A stretch of DNA of 64,000 nucleotides from Rhizophagus irregularis (GCF_026210795.1 NC_089430.1:4588001-4652000); one strand, 5' to 3'; numbered from the stretch's first letter, positions 11,594 to 24,580 are shown. Notes: generated from the letters alone by a model not told the origin. Numbers and translations are program-made.

Positions 11594-12788
11594 TATTTTA
11601 ATATCCCAATATTTTTGATAACTTTTTTTCTTCCGCTTTTTCTTCTTTCTTATTTTTGATTTTAAGGTATTTAGACTTTCATTCACCGTTAATTTATGTG
11701 ATCTTAATTTTAAAATTATGTATTGTTGCGTATTTCGACAATAAATTTCAACATTTGTCAATTGTGTCAAGTTTTTTTTAATTTTTTGATTTTAAATTTT
11801 CTCCAGGAAATTAGTTAAAAAAGGTATTAATTAAGCCAGTATAGTATATGTGCTGTATGATATTCAATCTATAACAGTAGTAGTACGCAAATTCTATTTA
11901 GTAAATTAAAACAAAAAATAAATATATAATTTTCTAATTTTGAGTAATTTAATATTTTCATAATTTTACTTCTGCTGGAGCTTTATAATTTATTATTTGT
12001 CTTTCAGCTAATTGCATTTTTTTGTACTTTAATTTTTTGCAAAATGGTATGATGCCTTTCAATCTCAAATAAATTATGTTCTTATTCATTATTATCGTCA
12101 ACTTTAATTTTTTTTTTTGCTCTTAAATTATCATCATTTTTTATTACTGAATAAAGCTTTTCTTCATAATTATTAAGAATAAATAAATACAATGAGAGAA
12201 TAAGATCACCTGTAAAATAACATAACTATGAATTTATGAATTTGCAGATTTATGATTCATCATACGGATCAACCTTTCTTATATATATACACTAGATTCG
12301 AAATTAATTCTACTGTTTATTAGTAAAATTTCGTTTAAAATATTTATAATTATTATTTACTAGATAGACTCCTAATTTTTTATCACTTTTTGCAGATTTT
12401 TTTTTTAATGCCATTATTTTCGTTATCAAAGGATTTACGCAGATACAAATTGACTGTGCCGATTAATTTGTCACATGACATTTAACGAAAAATAACATAA
12501 TTATGGAGGTCATAAATGATCGGCAAGATTTTGGCCTAAAATAAGTTTCAGGGCCGGAATTATGATAATGCCGGCCAGTATCAAAAAAGACAATAAAATT
12601 TAGGCCGGAACTATCTAAAAAGGCAAGATTTTCATGAAAATTTTGGGTTTTTTTTAAGCGACCTTTTTATGTATTTTTCGGGGTCCTCAAGAACCCATGA
12701 CCTTTATGTTTGTAACACGATCAGCGCAATTATAAATAACGAACTTCCCTATGAAGTTTTACTTATTGTTGTATTTAAAAAAAAAACA
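11594..12788. other. Intergenic region between P450 and F-box genes
   Basis: AT-rich sequence with no gene. A transposon relic lies at its 3' end and supplies the apparent upstream extension of the next open frame. Confidence 0.6.
12535..12688. mobile_element. Relic of the GGACCCAGAAATATA element family
   Basis: It contains CAGGGCCGGAATTATGATAATG, shared with the copies at 21941, 29706 and 62144, and ends in a degenerate terminus (TTTTCGGGGTCCT) matching the right end of the 62-kb copy. The left terminus is lost. Confidence 0.5.
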
Positions 12789-14234
12789 ATGTTTCAACTT
12801 CCCGCTGATTGCTTGAACGAGATTTTTGAACACTTTGAGAATGACAAATTTACTTTACATTCATGCATGTTAGTTAATCGTTATTGGTGTGGTGTTTCTG
12901 TGAGAATTTTTTGGAGAAATGGCCAGAATTATAATACTTCGAATTTAAATACTTTAATTGCTTGCCTTCCAATCACATCAAAAGAAATTTTATATAATAA
13001 TGAAATTATTATTTCAACCTCAACTTTAAAAACTCCCATTTTTAATTATGCATCATTTTGCAAAGTTTTATCAGTTAATCGAGTTTATTATAAAATTGAA
13101 AAGCTTCTTGAAAATCAACAATATATTTCACCACAAATTCTTAAATATTATACACTTATAGTAGCGCAGGAAATATTTCAAATGTTCATGAATGAAATCT
13201 CTTCCTTAAGAAGTTTCTCTTTTTATTCATATCCAGACATGACTTTTAACATATATTTTATTGGAGCAAAAGATTGTTTAAGAAATCTCACAGAATTATG
13301 TTGTAGTTCAGATATTTCCCCCGAAATATTTTATCAACTATCTCAAATATGTTATAATATACAATCTCTTACTATAGGATTTGAAAGAACTATTGCACAT
13401 GGAATAGCAGATTTAATTTCTGTTCAGAGAAATTTGAAAAGCTTTGATATGATTCTATGTCATGGTATGAGAATTAATGAACAGACAAATATAATTTTTT
13501 CAACATTATTGAGAAAATTTCCTAATACTTTAATTAAATTGAATGTTTATGTAAGAAATAATTGTTTTTCATTACTATTTATTGCCAATTTATTAAATTT
13601 ACAAGAGCTTAAATTATCATTTGATTGTGGTGAATATTTTGTTGATTTTGAAAAGTTACAATATGCTAATTTTCCACATTTACAAGTTTTAACAATTCCA
13701 GATGCATATCCAAGAGATGGATTACTAGTAAAATTCTTAGAAAACAATGGGAAAAATTTAAAAGAAATTTATATACGTGAGACGAAAGGTTGTGATGATA
13801 TTTCATTAAATATAGCTATTGCTAAGTTCTGTCCAAATCTTAAAAAATTTTCTGTTGGAATTAAGAAATTGGTATCATTAAAAATAATTTTACTTTGTTG
13901 CAAAAATTTAGAAAGTATTAAAATTTGGTGTGGACGGGGATTCTTGAGTATGAAAGAAGCATTGGAAGCATTTGTGAAATATTCACAAAATGCTAACGAA
14001 TTGATATTATTTCATGAATTTGCAGAACGATTTAGATTGTCTCCAGAAGAATTAGAGTCTGCTTTTATGAAATGGACAGATCGTGAACCGCAAAAATCAT
14101 TTTCATTAGTAGTTATTAAATATGACGGAATTAGTTTAGATTCTGATGAAAACATTGAAATAATTAATAAATATATTAAATTAGGCGTTATTAAGAAATT
14201 TAAAGCTACGAATCTTGTAGAATATTATAATTAG
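12789..14234 (+). CDS. F-box protein with leucine-rich-repeat-like body
   Basis: Intronless, 481 aa from the ATG at 12789 (MFQLPADCLNEIFEHF). The first 45 residues match an F-box: LPADCLNEIFEHFEND, then LHSCMLVNRYWCGVSVRIFWRN. The rest is a run of irregular leucine-rich segments (LRNLTELCCSS, NIQSLTIGF, LKSFDMILCH, LQELKLSF, LQVLTIPD) ending near VEYYN. F-box proteins recruit substrates to SCF ubiquitin ligases through Skp1, and the LRR-like part would bind the target. This matches the large single-exon F-box families of this fungal group. The open frame extends up to 12669, but those 40 codons overlap a transposon relic, so the inner start is used. Confidence 0.88.
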   Translation: MFQLPADCLNEIFEHFENDKFTLHSCMLVNRYWCGVSVRIFWRNGQNYNTSNLNTLIACLPITSKEILYNNEIIISTSTLKTPIFNYASFCKVLSVNRVYYKIEKLLENQQYISPQILKYYTLIVAQEIFQMFMNEISSLRSFSFYSYPDMTFNIYFIGAKDCLRNLTELCCSSDISPEIFYQLSQICYNIQSLTIGFERTIAHGIADLISVQRNLKSFDMILCHGMRINEQTNIIFSTLLRKFPNTLIKLNVYVRNNCFSLLFIANLLNLQELKLSFDCGEYFVDFEKLQYANFPHLQVLTIPDAYPRDGLLVKFLENNGKNLKEIYIRETKGCDDISLNIAIAKFCPNLKKFSVGIKKLVSLKIILLCCKNLESIKIWCGRGFLSMKEALEAFVKYSQNANELILFHEFAERFRLSPEELESAFMKWTDREPQKSFSLVVIKYDGISLDSDENIEIINKYIKLGVIKKFKATNLVEYYN

Positions 14235-15324
14235 ACTACAGTATGTATTCATATCCTTATTAACAAAATTAAAATTTTTTATATACTTTAATAAATGTAT
14301 GACCCATAAAATTATCCCACATTTCATTAGTTAAATTTTATATTAAAATACTGTACATGGTTTTTGTTAACATAAACTTTTCTAAAATACTAGTCCTTTG
14401 TATCAATCAAATATGTGAAAGCCAAGAAATAACTCAAAGAAATATAAATAAAATAAAGTGCCCAATTTAATTGAATTATATCAAAGATCGATGTATGCTT
14501 GTATTATATTCGCTATTATAAAATTTTCGTTAAATTAAGCATAATAAAATTTGATATAATATTCTAAGAAATTTTTTTTGTTAATTAATTGAACCTTATT
14601 TTTTTTTGATTAAAAATAAAAAAAGACTTTCGATTACATAACTCACTGCTAAGTAGGTGTTCTTATTATTTTAATGGTTTACGACAATTATAAATATCTA
14701 CGCATGTGTGTATCCTAAGAATTTTAAAAATGATGGAAAAGAAAGAAAAGAAAATTTGCGTTTTGAAACTCTTTAATTGTACGCAGCTCACATACCTAAT
14801 CTCACGTTTTATACAAGGCGTTCATTATAAGGTTACGGTACATTTCGCCGAAGCCATTTCGCCGAAAATGATAGATGATATCGATTATCACTTTAATAAA
14901 AATATTAATCGCGCAATGAAATAAAAAGATTTTTTTTTATTTATTTATTAAATTATCTCCTTGTAAATAGATGTAATAGTTACATTTTTACATTTGCTTT
15001 CTAATTATAGCAAATGTATTGATTTTGTTTTATTTTTACGCGAAGTTCTTTGATTATATAAATGTAATAGGATTGATTAAAAGTGTAGCTAATAAAATAT
15101 AAACTACGATAATAAAATTATTTCATTTATATAATAATATTTTGGTAAATATAATTGATTGCGTAAATAATGAATATCGTCAAAAAATTATTTTTGTTAT
15201 TGATATTATCGCAGATTTTTAGTTAAAAAGATACATGAAAGACTATTAGATAATACAAAAGACTATCGTTAATAGTTAAAAAAATTAAGCTGTGAAAGTT
15301 TATATTTTTTTATTTTAGTACATA

Positions 15325-15462
15325 ATGTCTAATTATGGTAAAGATAGGATGGCTGAAGAAATTAGTACAACCTTGAATGATGCTGAAGACGAAATTGATG
15401 ATTATGAAGAGAAAGTGGTGGTACAACCATCTACTGATGATAATGCTGACCTCAAGAATTAG
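15325..15462 (+). pseudogene. Small acidic coding remnant (unidentified)
   Basis: A 45-codon frame (MSNYGKDRMAEEISTTLND...) rich in Asp/Glu follows an acceptor-like TTTTAG. Shifting frame by one base at its end continues into about 30 codons of plausible sequence (LEILNILDLDLMFDNFIHKL) up to about 15550. This suggests a frameshifted exon of a decayed gene. The family is not recognised. Confidence 0.3.
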
Positions 15463-17636
15463 AAATTTTGAATATACTTGATTTGGATTTAATGTTTGAT
15501 AATTTTATTCACAAGTTGAATAGGGAAGGTGATTTGACCCGGAATTGTTAGTTCAGAATTTTATTAACAACTATTAATCGTTGTTTATATGCAAGTAAAT
15601 AGTATTTGATAAAATAATTGACAATATAATAAAGATGTAAACTTAAAAACATTAAATAAAATATAATAATATTTTTAGTAAAAAATGTAAAATAGGTTTC
15701 GGTAAGTTTCGGTTATATAAGTTTCGGGTCGGGATTAGAGATTCGGAAAAATAAATGGATACCGAAAATGTAATATTTATGCTAAAATTTATGAATTTAA
15801 TAGAAATATGACAATTAAATAGTATTATTTAGTCTATATAAATTAATTATAATTATAAAAAATAGTTTTTTTAACAAATGATATTATAGGTGATAAATAA
15901 TTTATATAAGAAAATTTCAGATCATATTCCAACAATCCAACCTTACAAAACGGAATTAAACTTGATTGATTTTGTAAGTGTACATGACGCATAACCTTTC
16001 CCTGCGTGCTCGTTATAAAAAAATGTCACGAAGTAGCCTTTGGCTGGTGCGTGACGAATATGGAATTATTGAAAAATGAAGTACGGAGGAGTGTGACACC
16101 GATTATAAAAAGTCACACTGCTGCAGCAATAACTGAAAGCAAAAAACGTACGTATTTGGCGCAATTTATGCTTATTTTTATTATGTCCTTAAATTTTTAT
16201 TTCATTAAAAATATTAATAATTTTAATTAATGATATGTATAACTAATTATATTGCAAGTTCACATTTTCCTTATTCAAAAATAAAATGTTAAGAATTTAG
16301 AGTATTCTCAATAGTGAATATAATACAAGTATTATACTTAAATTTTTTTATTGAATTTTTCGTTTTAATTTATTATATTTTAATATAGATGATAATTAAT
16401 TTTGGAATCAACTCCGTATCACTTAATTTCTAGTCAAACTTTTTTTTATAGAAATGCATGTAATTGTGTTGTGTAGGCGTATGATTAAGCTTAGAAAATT
16501 ATAAATTGTATAGCAGTATAAAAAATTATAATTTTTCAGTTGGATGGCATATAATATAATAATGAGATCGTGTATTGTAATTATTTAAAATCTGCCATCG
16601 TCGAATGTAGACGCTTTATAGGAGGATTTTTTTAAATACCTAACAAAACTGAAATGCATTAACCTTTAAAATTTTTTTTGTTAAAGGAAATGTCTTACCA
16701 CTTTTATTTATCCTTTTCGTAATAAAAATGATTAAAAATACAGTCATCAAGAATTTAAGAGAATAGTAGTAAATTCATTATTTTTTTTGATTTGATCAGA
16801 ACCCAAACAATATTTATAATATTTAGATAAAGAACTTCGGTACATCACATTTTGTATTTAACGCGCTTCTTACGAGTCACGTTACATAGTTTACAAGGAG
16901 ATTCCCTGACCTATAATTTGCTGTTATACTGTAATTATGCAAACATACTTTTAAGTAAAAATTATAATTAACCAGCTTATATCTTAACTAAAGTTTAGAT
17001 TCTTACTTGGAATTTAGGTAAATCACATTTTAATAACAGTAATATTTTAAATGAACACAATTACCATATTTAAATTATTAAAATATGAATGAGATATATA
17101 GGAGTGAGCGAACAACTTTTTTTTTTGTTAGTAATGCGCATTTATAAAATTGATGTAGTTACGAACTACCTAGTACTAACTATATTTTAATTACTAGCTA
17201 TAACTAAATAATCTACTAGATGATAAAAAATACCTAATCTGAGAGAAGAAAGGATTACCTCAAGCAAAGTAGACGCAGAGATTAGGCTTCTCTGTTTCAC
17301 CATCCCTATAAAAAATAATTGTTCATTAAACATTCAAAAAATAGTAATTATTTGTTGTTCATTAATAGACTAAAAATCATTCATTATTTGTACATAATTA
17401 TACACATGATATATACATGATATGCAAAAAAAAGGAGCCCAAATTGAATGTTATCCAAACATATTTTGCTTAAATTTTGTTTATAAACTGAAAGAAATTT
17501 GTTTATTTATAAGTTTAATTAATGTACATAATTACTTAAATTTGCTTATAAAATATACTGTACATAAAGTATACATTAAACAGCAAATTATTTTAATAAC
17601 TAAGTATCGCTAATCATTAACAATTTCTTCAAGGTT

Positions 17637-17738
17637 CTATTTCTTTTTGTGAGTTGCTTTACGAATAATTAATGGTTTCTTAACTTTAATGGATCTTTCA
17701 GCTTCTACCACCGCTGTAGACTTTCTTTTATGGGATAT
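17637..17738 (-). pseudogene. Possible terminal exon of a Lys/Arg-rich protein (remnant)
   Basis: On the minus strand a CAG acceptor precedes ISHKRKSTAVVEAERSIK and then a stop at 17637. Just upstream (17745-17815) a similar basic frame (TARKRKSATVKPKKSNKS) occurs. Together they look like exons of a basic, perhaps nuclear, protein, but the upstream part dissolves into low complexity and no start is visible. Confidence 0.25.
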
Positions 17739-19377
17739 CTGCGAGGAATTGATTGATTATTGATTTATTAGATTTTTTTGGTTTCACTGTTGCAGATTTT
17801 CTTTTACGAGCTGTATCAACTCAACTCAATATCTATTCAATATCAATTCAATATCATTATCAATATATAAAAATGCTCCCCATACTTTGCGCATAAGAGC
17901 TAATCAAATTAGTGAATTTCTCCCTCCTTTCCGGAATAGCCAATTAGCATAGCAACCAATCACAAGAAATATCACTATTAAAATGAAGATCACCTTATAT
18001 CGTTAACTATATAGTACGATCTGTATATAGTGTCAATACAGCCCATTTACCTGCAACCAATTTGTAATACTGTATGGCCTGTATATATAAGATTTTACGC
18101 TATAATACTGTGCTATAACTATCCAAAAATTTACTTTCAGTGAGCGATATATAAGCTATTTGACTAAAGATGATTGAAATTATTAAGGCGAGAAGAGGAT
18201 GAGACTTCACGGTACATATAAATGATACAGTGTATACCAAGATTTGGTCACGATATGGTTTTACATCGTCACGATAAGATTAAGTTGATCATATGCTACA
18301 TATCAAGGAGATCATCACCGGGTCATACAAAAATTGTAGAAATCATAAAATCATAGCTAAGTTATATTAAATGTATATTTAAGTTATAGTCAAATTGTAT
18401 TAAATGTATATATAACTTACACGAGTCGAAGAAGTAGTATATATAGAAGGGAGAACGAAGGGGATTCTTAGTTTTAGTTTTTAGTCTCTATTGGAATATT
18501 TCAGATCTCCGGCGGAGAGCAACAATATTTTTCGTTTATTTTATGATTTATTTCTTTATTCATTGTTTATTAGAATTTATTATATACATTTGTTGTTATA
18601 TATTGTTAATGTTTATTTTAAATAAAGTATACACCTTAAATTTGCATATATATTCGTTCTTCACTTTGTTTTACGTTCCAAATAATAAATTATTTTGTTA
18701 CTATCACGAAAATGCGAAAAAAAGTGGTGGTAATAAAATCTCATTTTCCAGTAAACTTGATTTAGCTGAAAAATAAAATTAAAATTAAATAATAAGAAAT
18801 TAAAGATCGAGATATCTTTTTTTTTTGTATAAAGTACCAAATATTCTAAAGTTTTGGAGTCACGTAATTTTCTATTTCGCCAATAATTAATTAAATCATG
18901 CCAATCCATCAAATTTGCCGCACAATTACTGTTAAGTACATATATACAATACGAATATGATATTTAAAAATTTTAGTCAAAGAATATTAAAATAATATAA
19001 ACAACTAAAGTTTTAGACAATAAAATAGTATACGATATGATGATGTATTTATTTTATAGTTTAAATTTATTTTTATTTGATCAAATAAAGTCATGTCGCT
19101 ACATTATATAATAAAAATAAAAAATTTATAAAGAAATTTACTGAAATAATATAATAATAAAATACTGAAATCAAAAAGAATTTATATAAGAAAATAGAAT
19201 AATATATAATTAAAAAGAAATACTAAAATTTTTTGAACAATATACTAGTTTAAAATTGAAATAATTTATTCATCACGCGTGCGATATCATCGCTACCCTC
19301 TATTTTGGCTGGCATTACGTAATTTTGCCCAGAGCGATGCATCGCTATGGGTGATAAATAAATTTACTCCTTAAAAT

Positions 19378-21259
19378 TTACTCATCATCGTCTTGATTGA
19401 GATCTATTGTTTTTTTAAAAAAAAATAATAATAATTAAAATATTAAATTAAATTAATAATTTCATATATTTAAAAAACAGATTGCTTACCTAATTCATTT
19501 AATTCACAATCCAAACATTCAGAAACTATTAATAAAATGAAAATAAATATTATTGTATAATAATCACAATAATCTTTAATAATGCAAATATATACTTACT
19601 TGGATTTGCTGATGACGATGAAATAATTTCTATTAAAAATAATAAAATAGTCAATAAATTATATTTTTATATTAATTTCTTAAACGTATATTTATTTACC
19701 TTGATATGAAGATGAATAATCGGTTGAATTAACTGGTTCTGGAAGATTTTCAAAATTTAAAAGTCTGCTAGTATAGATTGCTTGTGGGTGTGTTTGAAGA
19801 TTTTTAGATTTATTTTCATTTGTTCTGTTTTTTAATTTATTCTCTTTAATTTTTTCATATTCTTTTATTTGATAACTAATTTCACTATTTTCATCCTCCG
19901 TTTCTGTTACATATTTAATCAATATTTGGCGTAATTCTTTAGCAGTTGGTCTATTTTCTGCTTTAGCATCCAAACATTTAATAATCAAATCTACAATTAA
20001 TTTTGGTGTATCTTCAGAAATTTTTGGTCTAAATCCTTTACATATTTTAACAACCAAAAAATGATCATGAGGAATATCATTATAAGGAATTTTTTCTGAC
20101 ATAAGTTCATTCATTATTATTCCAAATGAGTAAATATCTGCTGCTTTTGTATATTGATATCCACGTAAAACTTCGGGTGCCATATAAGGTATTACTCCAT
20201 AAATTCCTTTTCGCTCATTATCATTTACTGGTTGACACATTCCTAAATCACTAATTGATAGTACATCTTCTTCATTATCATGTAATATATTGCCTGAATG
20301 AAAATCTTTATGAATATTTCCAGCATCATGAATACCTGAAAGTCCATCTATAATAAAAAATAAATATTTTATTTTGGTTTCAAGTGTTAAATCTTCCACT
20401 AAAGTACTTCTCAAATTTCCTCCCTCAAAATATTGTAAAACCATCATATAATTTTTAGTATTTGGATCTTGAGTTATTCCAAAACACATAACAGTATTAC
20501 CAGCATAAATATGACATGAAATATAATATTTAATCTAAAATCATAAATTTTGTTAATAAATTATGTATTAAAATACAAATATTAGTAAGCGATATTTATT
20601 TTAATTACCTCATTTAAAAAATCATTACTTATATTATTAGATGAATTATTTAAACTTTTCAATGCAACTTTTATTGAAGTTCGGATCCATTCTTGATTTT
20701 CAATATCCCAATGCCCAATTTTTCCTTCGGGCCAGTAAGCCGAATAAATATTACTAAAACCACCTCTAGTAAGATAGGTAACATTTTCAAAATTTTCAAA
20801 AGGTATCCATTCAAGACATTTTGCGCAAAAAAAAGCATTAAGTTGTGATTGTTGTATTAATTCATCAATATTTTTATTTCCACTAGTCCAATTTTTAAAA
20901 TTTTCCTTAAATCTTTTAGCGTTACAAGGTTGACACCAAAGATATCCTGTACCTGGTTCATTACATTCTCCACATACTCCGTATAATTCTTTTCTTTTTT
21001 CTAAATCCATAATATTTACTTTTTTAAAAACGGAAATAGTTTCATCTGATTCAGTAGTTGAATCAGTTGAAAAAATTGTAGCGTGGAGCTATCAAAATAA
21101 ATGGAATGTTAATAAATATCTATATTGTTTATTATATTATAATATTTTTACCTGATAATCATCATCATAATCTTTTTTCCATAAATTTTTAGCATCAGTT
21201 TTAGAATTATTTTTTATTGTAATCTCAGTTGTATCTAAATTTTGGTTTGAAATATCCAT
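19378..21259 (-). CDS. TKL-type protein kinase with extra acidic N-terminal exon
   Basis: Six predicted exons on the minus strand: 21259-21152, 21088-20609, 20534-19700, 19629-19600, 19525-19490 and 19403-19378 (504 aa, ending DLNQDDDE). The first exon (MDISNQNLDTTEITIKNN...) splices in frame, with clean GT-AG, into the part that includes the internal ATG at 21010, so I extend the start to 21259. The N-terminal metal-binding-like region has Cys-x2-Cys pairs (CGEC, WCQPC). It is followed by FKNWTSGN, glycine loop RGGFSNIY, lysine VALKSL, catalytic HKDFHSGN (Arg of HRD is Lys, Asp kept), DLG, APE, and C-lobe [10 protein letters not shown]. The tail has IYTSRLLNFENLPEPVNS. It is probably active and cytosolic. 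It is the most diverged of the five larger kinase genes here and the only one facing left among them. Confidence 0.85.
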
Positions 21260-21940
21260 TTTATTAATATTCCTAAGTAAAAATATAACACTTATAATTT
21301 AGCGAATATACTCAATTGTAAATTTTTAATAATATTAATAATGAAAAAAAAAAATTGGGCGTCACGGTTAAATCTCATTTGTCATTAATTGCAAATCTTC
21401 CCTAATTGATATTACATAGTGAACCTAACTTAATTTTGTGTCAATGTTATGATCTCATGACTAAAGGTAAAGTTTCAGAAAAAAATTTTTTTTTCTCTGG
21501 TTTATTTCACATGTAAATGGTAAAATTTTCATAGAACTTTTATCCAAAATTAACTTTTTTACTTTTTGATAAAAAGAATATTTAATACTGTGATTTGATA
21601 CCGTTTTATTTTTTGTGTTTGGTAAAAAAAATTAATTATAGTGGTTTCAAAATTATGCCGATCATGTGTCGATCATTTTTTTTTGACATTTGGATTGGAC
21701 ACATTTTATAGGTGTATAAAGTTTTTATATGAAAACCTGTTGTTATACCTTAAAAAAAAGTTGTTATTTAAACTTTTAAAGGTTCACAATAAAATCATAC
21801 TGAAGAAAGCTGCTCTATAACAGAAAAGTAGTTTTATGAAATCAAACAACAATGATAGGATGTTATTGTACAGAATGTACAGTACATTGTATAATTATGA
21901 GTTATATATGTATATGTATATGAAATTGTCCAATAATTAG

Positions 21941-22164
21941 TACAGGACCCAGAAATATATATATAAGGGTCAGGCTTGAGTTTGCGTATTTTGAACTAAA
22001 AAATCATGAAAATCTTTCCTTTTTTAGATAATTTTGATAATGCCAGTCAGACTTTTATTTCCTATTATAGTAACCGACTGGCATTATCATAATTTCGGCC
22101 CTGAAAAAATGCGTACAGCTCATAGTTTTTCATCACCTGACCCCTATATTTCTGGGTCCTTGTA
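21941..22164. mobile_element. GGACCCAGAAATATA inverted-repeat element, copy 1
   Basis: About 224 bp. The left end (TACAGGACCCAGAAATATA, then AGGGTCAGG) is repeated inverted at the right (CCTGACCCCTATATTTCTGG). The interior has GATAATGCCAGTCA and its inverted match TGGCATTATCATAATT. It is homologous, in inverted orientation, to 29706-29919. No transposase frame is present. Confidence 0.75.
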
Positions 22165-22992
22165 CAATCTTTATATTAAATATTATTATTCTTTCTATAT
22201 AAATACTGTATTGTTTCAATTTAATTCCGACAATTTTTTTTTATATACCTTTAAAAATTTTATATTTGAAACTGGTTATTTAGTTATTTTTTTTTGATCT
22301 ACTAGCAAAAATTCCTTATTCAATAAAACATATCGAAGAAAGTAATAACAATGTCATAATATACAGGAAAGTGTTTTCCAGCTTCAATAAATAATACCTT
22401 GTTTGCAATATTCATGCTACCTTATAAATGAACTGGAATATTTTAACCCCGAATTTCTATTTTCGGTGCTAATATATTGAACTAGAACTTATTAAAACGA
22501 TTTTATATAAAATTTTGTTGATATCTGAAAATGCGTTGAATACATTTTGTCACTTTCTCAATGATATTCAATAAATAAATAAATAAATAAAATTGAAAAT
22601 ATTAAATATTAATCAAAATTTCAACTAGCTATTAGACAAAGAAAGGTTAATCAAAACTTTTCAAGCACATAATGATTGTTAAGTAAAAACCATAATATTC
22701 TTTGATAATTTAAATGGGTTGGCTCACTTGGCTGAATAGAAAAAGTGAAGCGAAAGGAAGTTCAAAGACAATAATTTTTTTTAAGGAATACAAATTATGT
22801 GACTGACTGACAATAATTTAAATGCATATTCACTATTTCATCAATAATTATTTCTTAGCAAACTTTTCTCTTGTTTGCTATTTGCAAACTAACCTCATTG
22901 CCTTCAATAATACAAGTGGCGACAACAGGAAAATAAAGTTACTGTTTTTGCATTTGTGTGAACTTAGTATTTCTTTCTCTGCACTGTGGCAT

Positions 22993-23256
22993 CCCTATAA
23001 AAAAAGAATGTCCGGAAATTGTAGCTGAAAACGTCCGGAAATGTTTATTTGTCTGGAATATGTCCGGAATATTGCAATATTCCGGATGTTGGAAAATTTC
23101 CATTTTCCGGAAAATGTCCAGAAAATGTCTAGGAGGGTTCAGACCCAGCGTCCAGAAAGTGTCCGGAATATTGCAATTTTCTGGACGTTTTCAGGACACA
23201 CGGACATTTTCCGGATGTTTTTAGCTACAATTTCTGGACATTTTTTTTTTACAGGG
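22993..23256. mobile_element. CCCTRTAAAAAA element with about 38-bp terminal inverted repeats
   Basis: 264 bp. The left end reads CCCTATAAAAAAAGAATGTC followed by CGGAAATTGTAGCTGAAAA. The right end is its near-perfect inverse, ending TTTTTTACAGGG. The interior is built from repeated TCCGGAAA and ATTGCAATATTCCGGA palindromes. The termini resemble the elements at 7225 and 35485, but the body is different. Confidence 0.75.
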
Positions 23257-24580
23257 TATTGTCGCTGTTCTGTTTGATAAAAAACATATATTTACTTTAT
23301 TTGACCATTAAAACGTTTTCTATGGGATTATAGAAATTATTATTTATACTTCGGCTTGTAATCTAATAAAAAAATTTGGACACTCTTTCAATATCCCCTC
23401 ATAATTTTTTTTTACATAATCCTAAATCAACATTGAGTTAATCTTTTCTTTCTATTTTCTCTTAACTCAATTCTCGCTGTTGATGTCGTTGTTGCTACTA
23501 TGGTCCATTAGAGCCTATAGGTCCCGCAAAATTTCAAAAATTACCAAATCCTCCTGGATATTAGAACTAATTCATGGAAAGTTCTTTGAATACAAGGATT
23601 TGAAAATAAAAGTGGAAAGAACGAACCTTTGTTGTTAGATAAAGAATTTATTTGATCGACATTTGCAACAATTCAATATTATCATGAGAGTCTAGTAATA
23701 TGATACAAATATTATTTTAAACGTAATCAAAAAAAAAAATATGAATTAAATCATATACATTCCATCGATTTTATCGAGCTTCAATAAGCCTAAATTTCAT
23801 CTCAAAGAAAAATTATTTTATATAAATTAACGTAAAAGAACGAAAAGGATGATGTGGAATGTTGATGACTGATAATGAAGTGTGATTAATAATTAATTTT
23901 TTTTTTAAAAAAAAAAATGTACATTCTAAAGATAGTTTCATTCAATACAGAACTTTTCATGAGGTTTTAATTTTTAACAGTGCAAATACTTAAGAAGAAC
24001 ATGGCGTAGAATAGAAATGATAGGATAAGTTATATTATCCGTTATATTATTTGTCTTTTTTTTCCGTTCCGTTTCGGCAAATATTTCGTCTCTTCAAAAG
24101 AATAAGTTGGGCAACATGTTTACGTACATCCATGATATTTGAATATATATATACTTCATCAGTCGAACGTTCAATATCAAAGTATCTCTTTGTAACAATT
24201 TAATCGTTTTTGAACATTATACGCAAATGTTCCTTAATAAATTATAAATGTGTGATTAATTCATAAAATTTATATAAATAAGTTGATTGAATTTCAAAAA
24301 TTTATACACAATTCTATAAATAGATTTCATTTTCATGAAAACTTACACAATATGAGCTACTTTAGAGTTTAGACTATACCATTTTAATTTTAGAACAAAA
24401 TTATTTCTTTGTTGATATTTCCGACGCAGTAGTACAACATTTGTCGTGTTACACGAATACTGAACATAAAATGAAGCTTTTCCACATCTAAATAATTTTC
24501 TTTCCGATATTTTGACTTATTCCGTTATCTTGTTATTATAAAGTCTATTATTATTGTTTTTTTGAATAATTTATCAAACC

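Larger units (their letters stand above)
14235..19377. other. Long gene-poor region with small coding remnants
   Basis: 5.1 kb without a convincing gene. It holds TTTCGCCGAA twice at about 14847-14870, an acidic small frame at 15325, a GTTTCGG-repeat patch at 15695-15745, a 74-codon frame at 16006-16230 without recognisable domain, a Lys-rich exon-like piece at 17637-17738 (minus), and an LTR-like stretch at about 18400-18560. Confidence 0.5.
21260..24580. other. Intergenic region with two inverted-repeat elements
   Basis: 3.3 kb without a recognised gene. It contains elements at 21941-22164 and 22993-23256 and an AAAT microsatellite at about 22573-22592. Small frames at 22034-22297, 22958-23224 and 23041-23277 lie within or across these elements and are repeat-derived. 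Confidence 0.6.

Noticed and set aside
12669-12788. Upstream ATG of the F-box frame
   Set aside because: The 40 codons overlap the end of a transposon relic, and the F-box begins directly at the inner ATG.
16006-16230. 74-codon frame with a donor-like GTACGT
   Set aside because: It has no plausible ATG start, no domain and no matching neighbouring exons; left as unannotated.
18543-18912. Overlapping small frames on both strands
   Set aside because: They are hydrophobic, Tyr/Phe/Leu-rich translations typical of AT-rich non-coding DNA; neither has a credible start context or homology.
22034-22297. Similar peptides encoded at 22034 (+) and 29645 (-), hinting at a conserved small protein
   Set aside because: Both frames lie within or across copies of one inverted-repeat element; similarity follows from DNA homology, and the frames run out into unrelated flanks.
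22958-23277. Overlapping 78-88 codon frames with repeated Ser/Phe/Arg motifs
   Set aside because: They are produced by the TCCGGAAA palindromes inside the 22993-23256 element.
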